Assembly (NCBI GenBank): GCA_014379925.1
Contig: JACMKY010000609.1
Coordinates: 1-7,107, forward strand
Source of the DNA: Cytophagales bacterium
GTDB taxonomy: Bacteria; Bacteroidota; Bacteroidia; Cytophagales; ES-bin-26
DNA length: 7,107 bases
Direction: 5' to 3'
In this document: piece by piece, positions 7,040-7,107 of the stretch
How positions within the stretch are numbered: position 1 is the first letter of the stretch
Layout: every line of letters begins with the position of its first letter
Notes under the pieces: model-generated
What the model was told of the DNA's origin: nothing
Seen by the model: the letters and a program-made list of their open reading frames with translations, nothing else
Database searches by the model: none
Program-made: the position numbers and the translations under genes

Positions 7040-7054
7040 GGGTTTGACATACAA
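7023..7054 (-). promoter_or_regulatory. Candidate gyrA promoter
   Basis: On the minus strand TTG (7054-7052) is followed after 21 bases by TATTATTG (7030-7023). The latter matches the Bacteroidota -7 consensus TAnnTTTG with one mismatch. The predicted transcript would begin near 7017 and carry an untranslated leader of about 75-80 bases. A second similar box, TACTATTG (7022-7015), overlaps but lacks a well-placed -33 element. The region is AT-rich compared with the genes. Confidence 0.45.
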
Positions 7055-7070
7055 CGAATTGATAATTTTG
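7043..7070 (+). promoter_or_regulatory. Possible divergent promoter toward the right edge
   Basis: TTTG at 7043-7046 and TAATTTTG at 7063-7070 match both Bacteroidota promoter elements on the plus strand, with a 16-base spacer that is slightly short. No gene is visible in the remaining 37 bases, so it would serve a gene outside the window, if real. Confidence 0.25.
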
Positions 7071-7107
7071 CATTAGGCCAAATCGGATTGACATCCCCCT
7101 AGCCCCC

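Overview
The window looks like chromosomal DNA from a high-GC member of the Bacteroidota, most likely Cytophagales (Spirosoma/Larkinella-like, inferred by recall rather than by search). Three things point there: the style of the GyrA protein (six-bladed C-terminal pinwheel, FWLKVYSVPEG segment), the lack of Shine-Dalgarno sequences in front of the two minus-strand genes, and upstream elements that fit the Bacteroidota -7 box TAnnTTTG. Coding DNA is GC-rich, while the DNA upstream of gyrA is clearly AT-rich. I see no mobile element, CRISPR array, tRNA or rRNA.

Left half (1-2800, plus strand): a two-gene unit. The first gene is cut by the left edge. It encodes a membrane-anchored protein made of two related soluble modules separated by a transmembrane hairpin. 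Twenty bases later comes a 474-residue DyP-type haem peroxidase with its GxxDG motif, haem-ligand His and distal Arg intact. The spacing suggests co-transcription, and the first protein could be a membrane partner of the peroxidase. This pair is the least understood part of the window.

Right half (2877-6939, minus strand): gyrA (DNA gyrase subunit A, 873 aa, complete) followed downstream by a secreted TPR protein (421 aa). A long hairpin with a short U run separates the two. A compact hairpin with an A/T tract lies between the convergent DyP and TPR genes and should terminate the TPR transcript, perhaps both transcripts.

Right edge (6940-7107): the gyrA upstream region. It holds a candidate Bacteroidota promoter overlapped by repeated and inverted GTACAAT words, a perfect 7-bp tandem repeat next to the start codon, and a possible divergent promoter for a gene beyond the window. 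The gene-free stretches are 76, 175 and 168 bases long, so none exceeds 300. Most of the window is ordinary housekeeping sequence. The parts most worth a second look are the DyP partner protein and the gyrA regulatory region.
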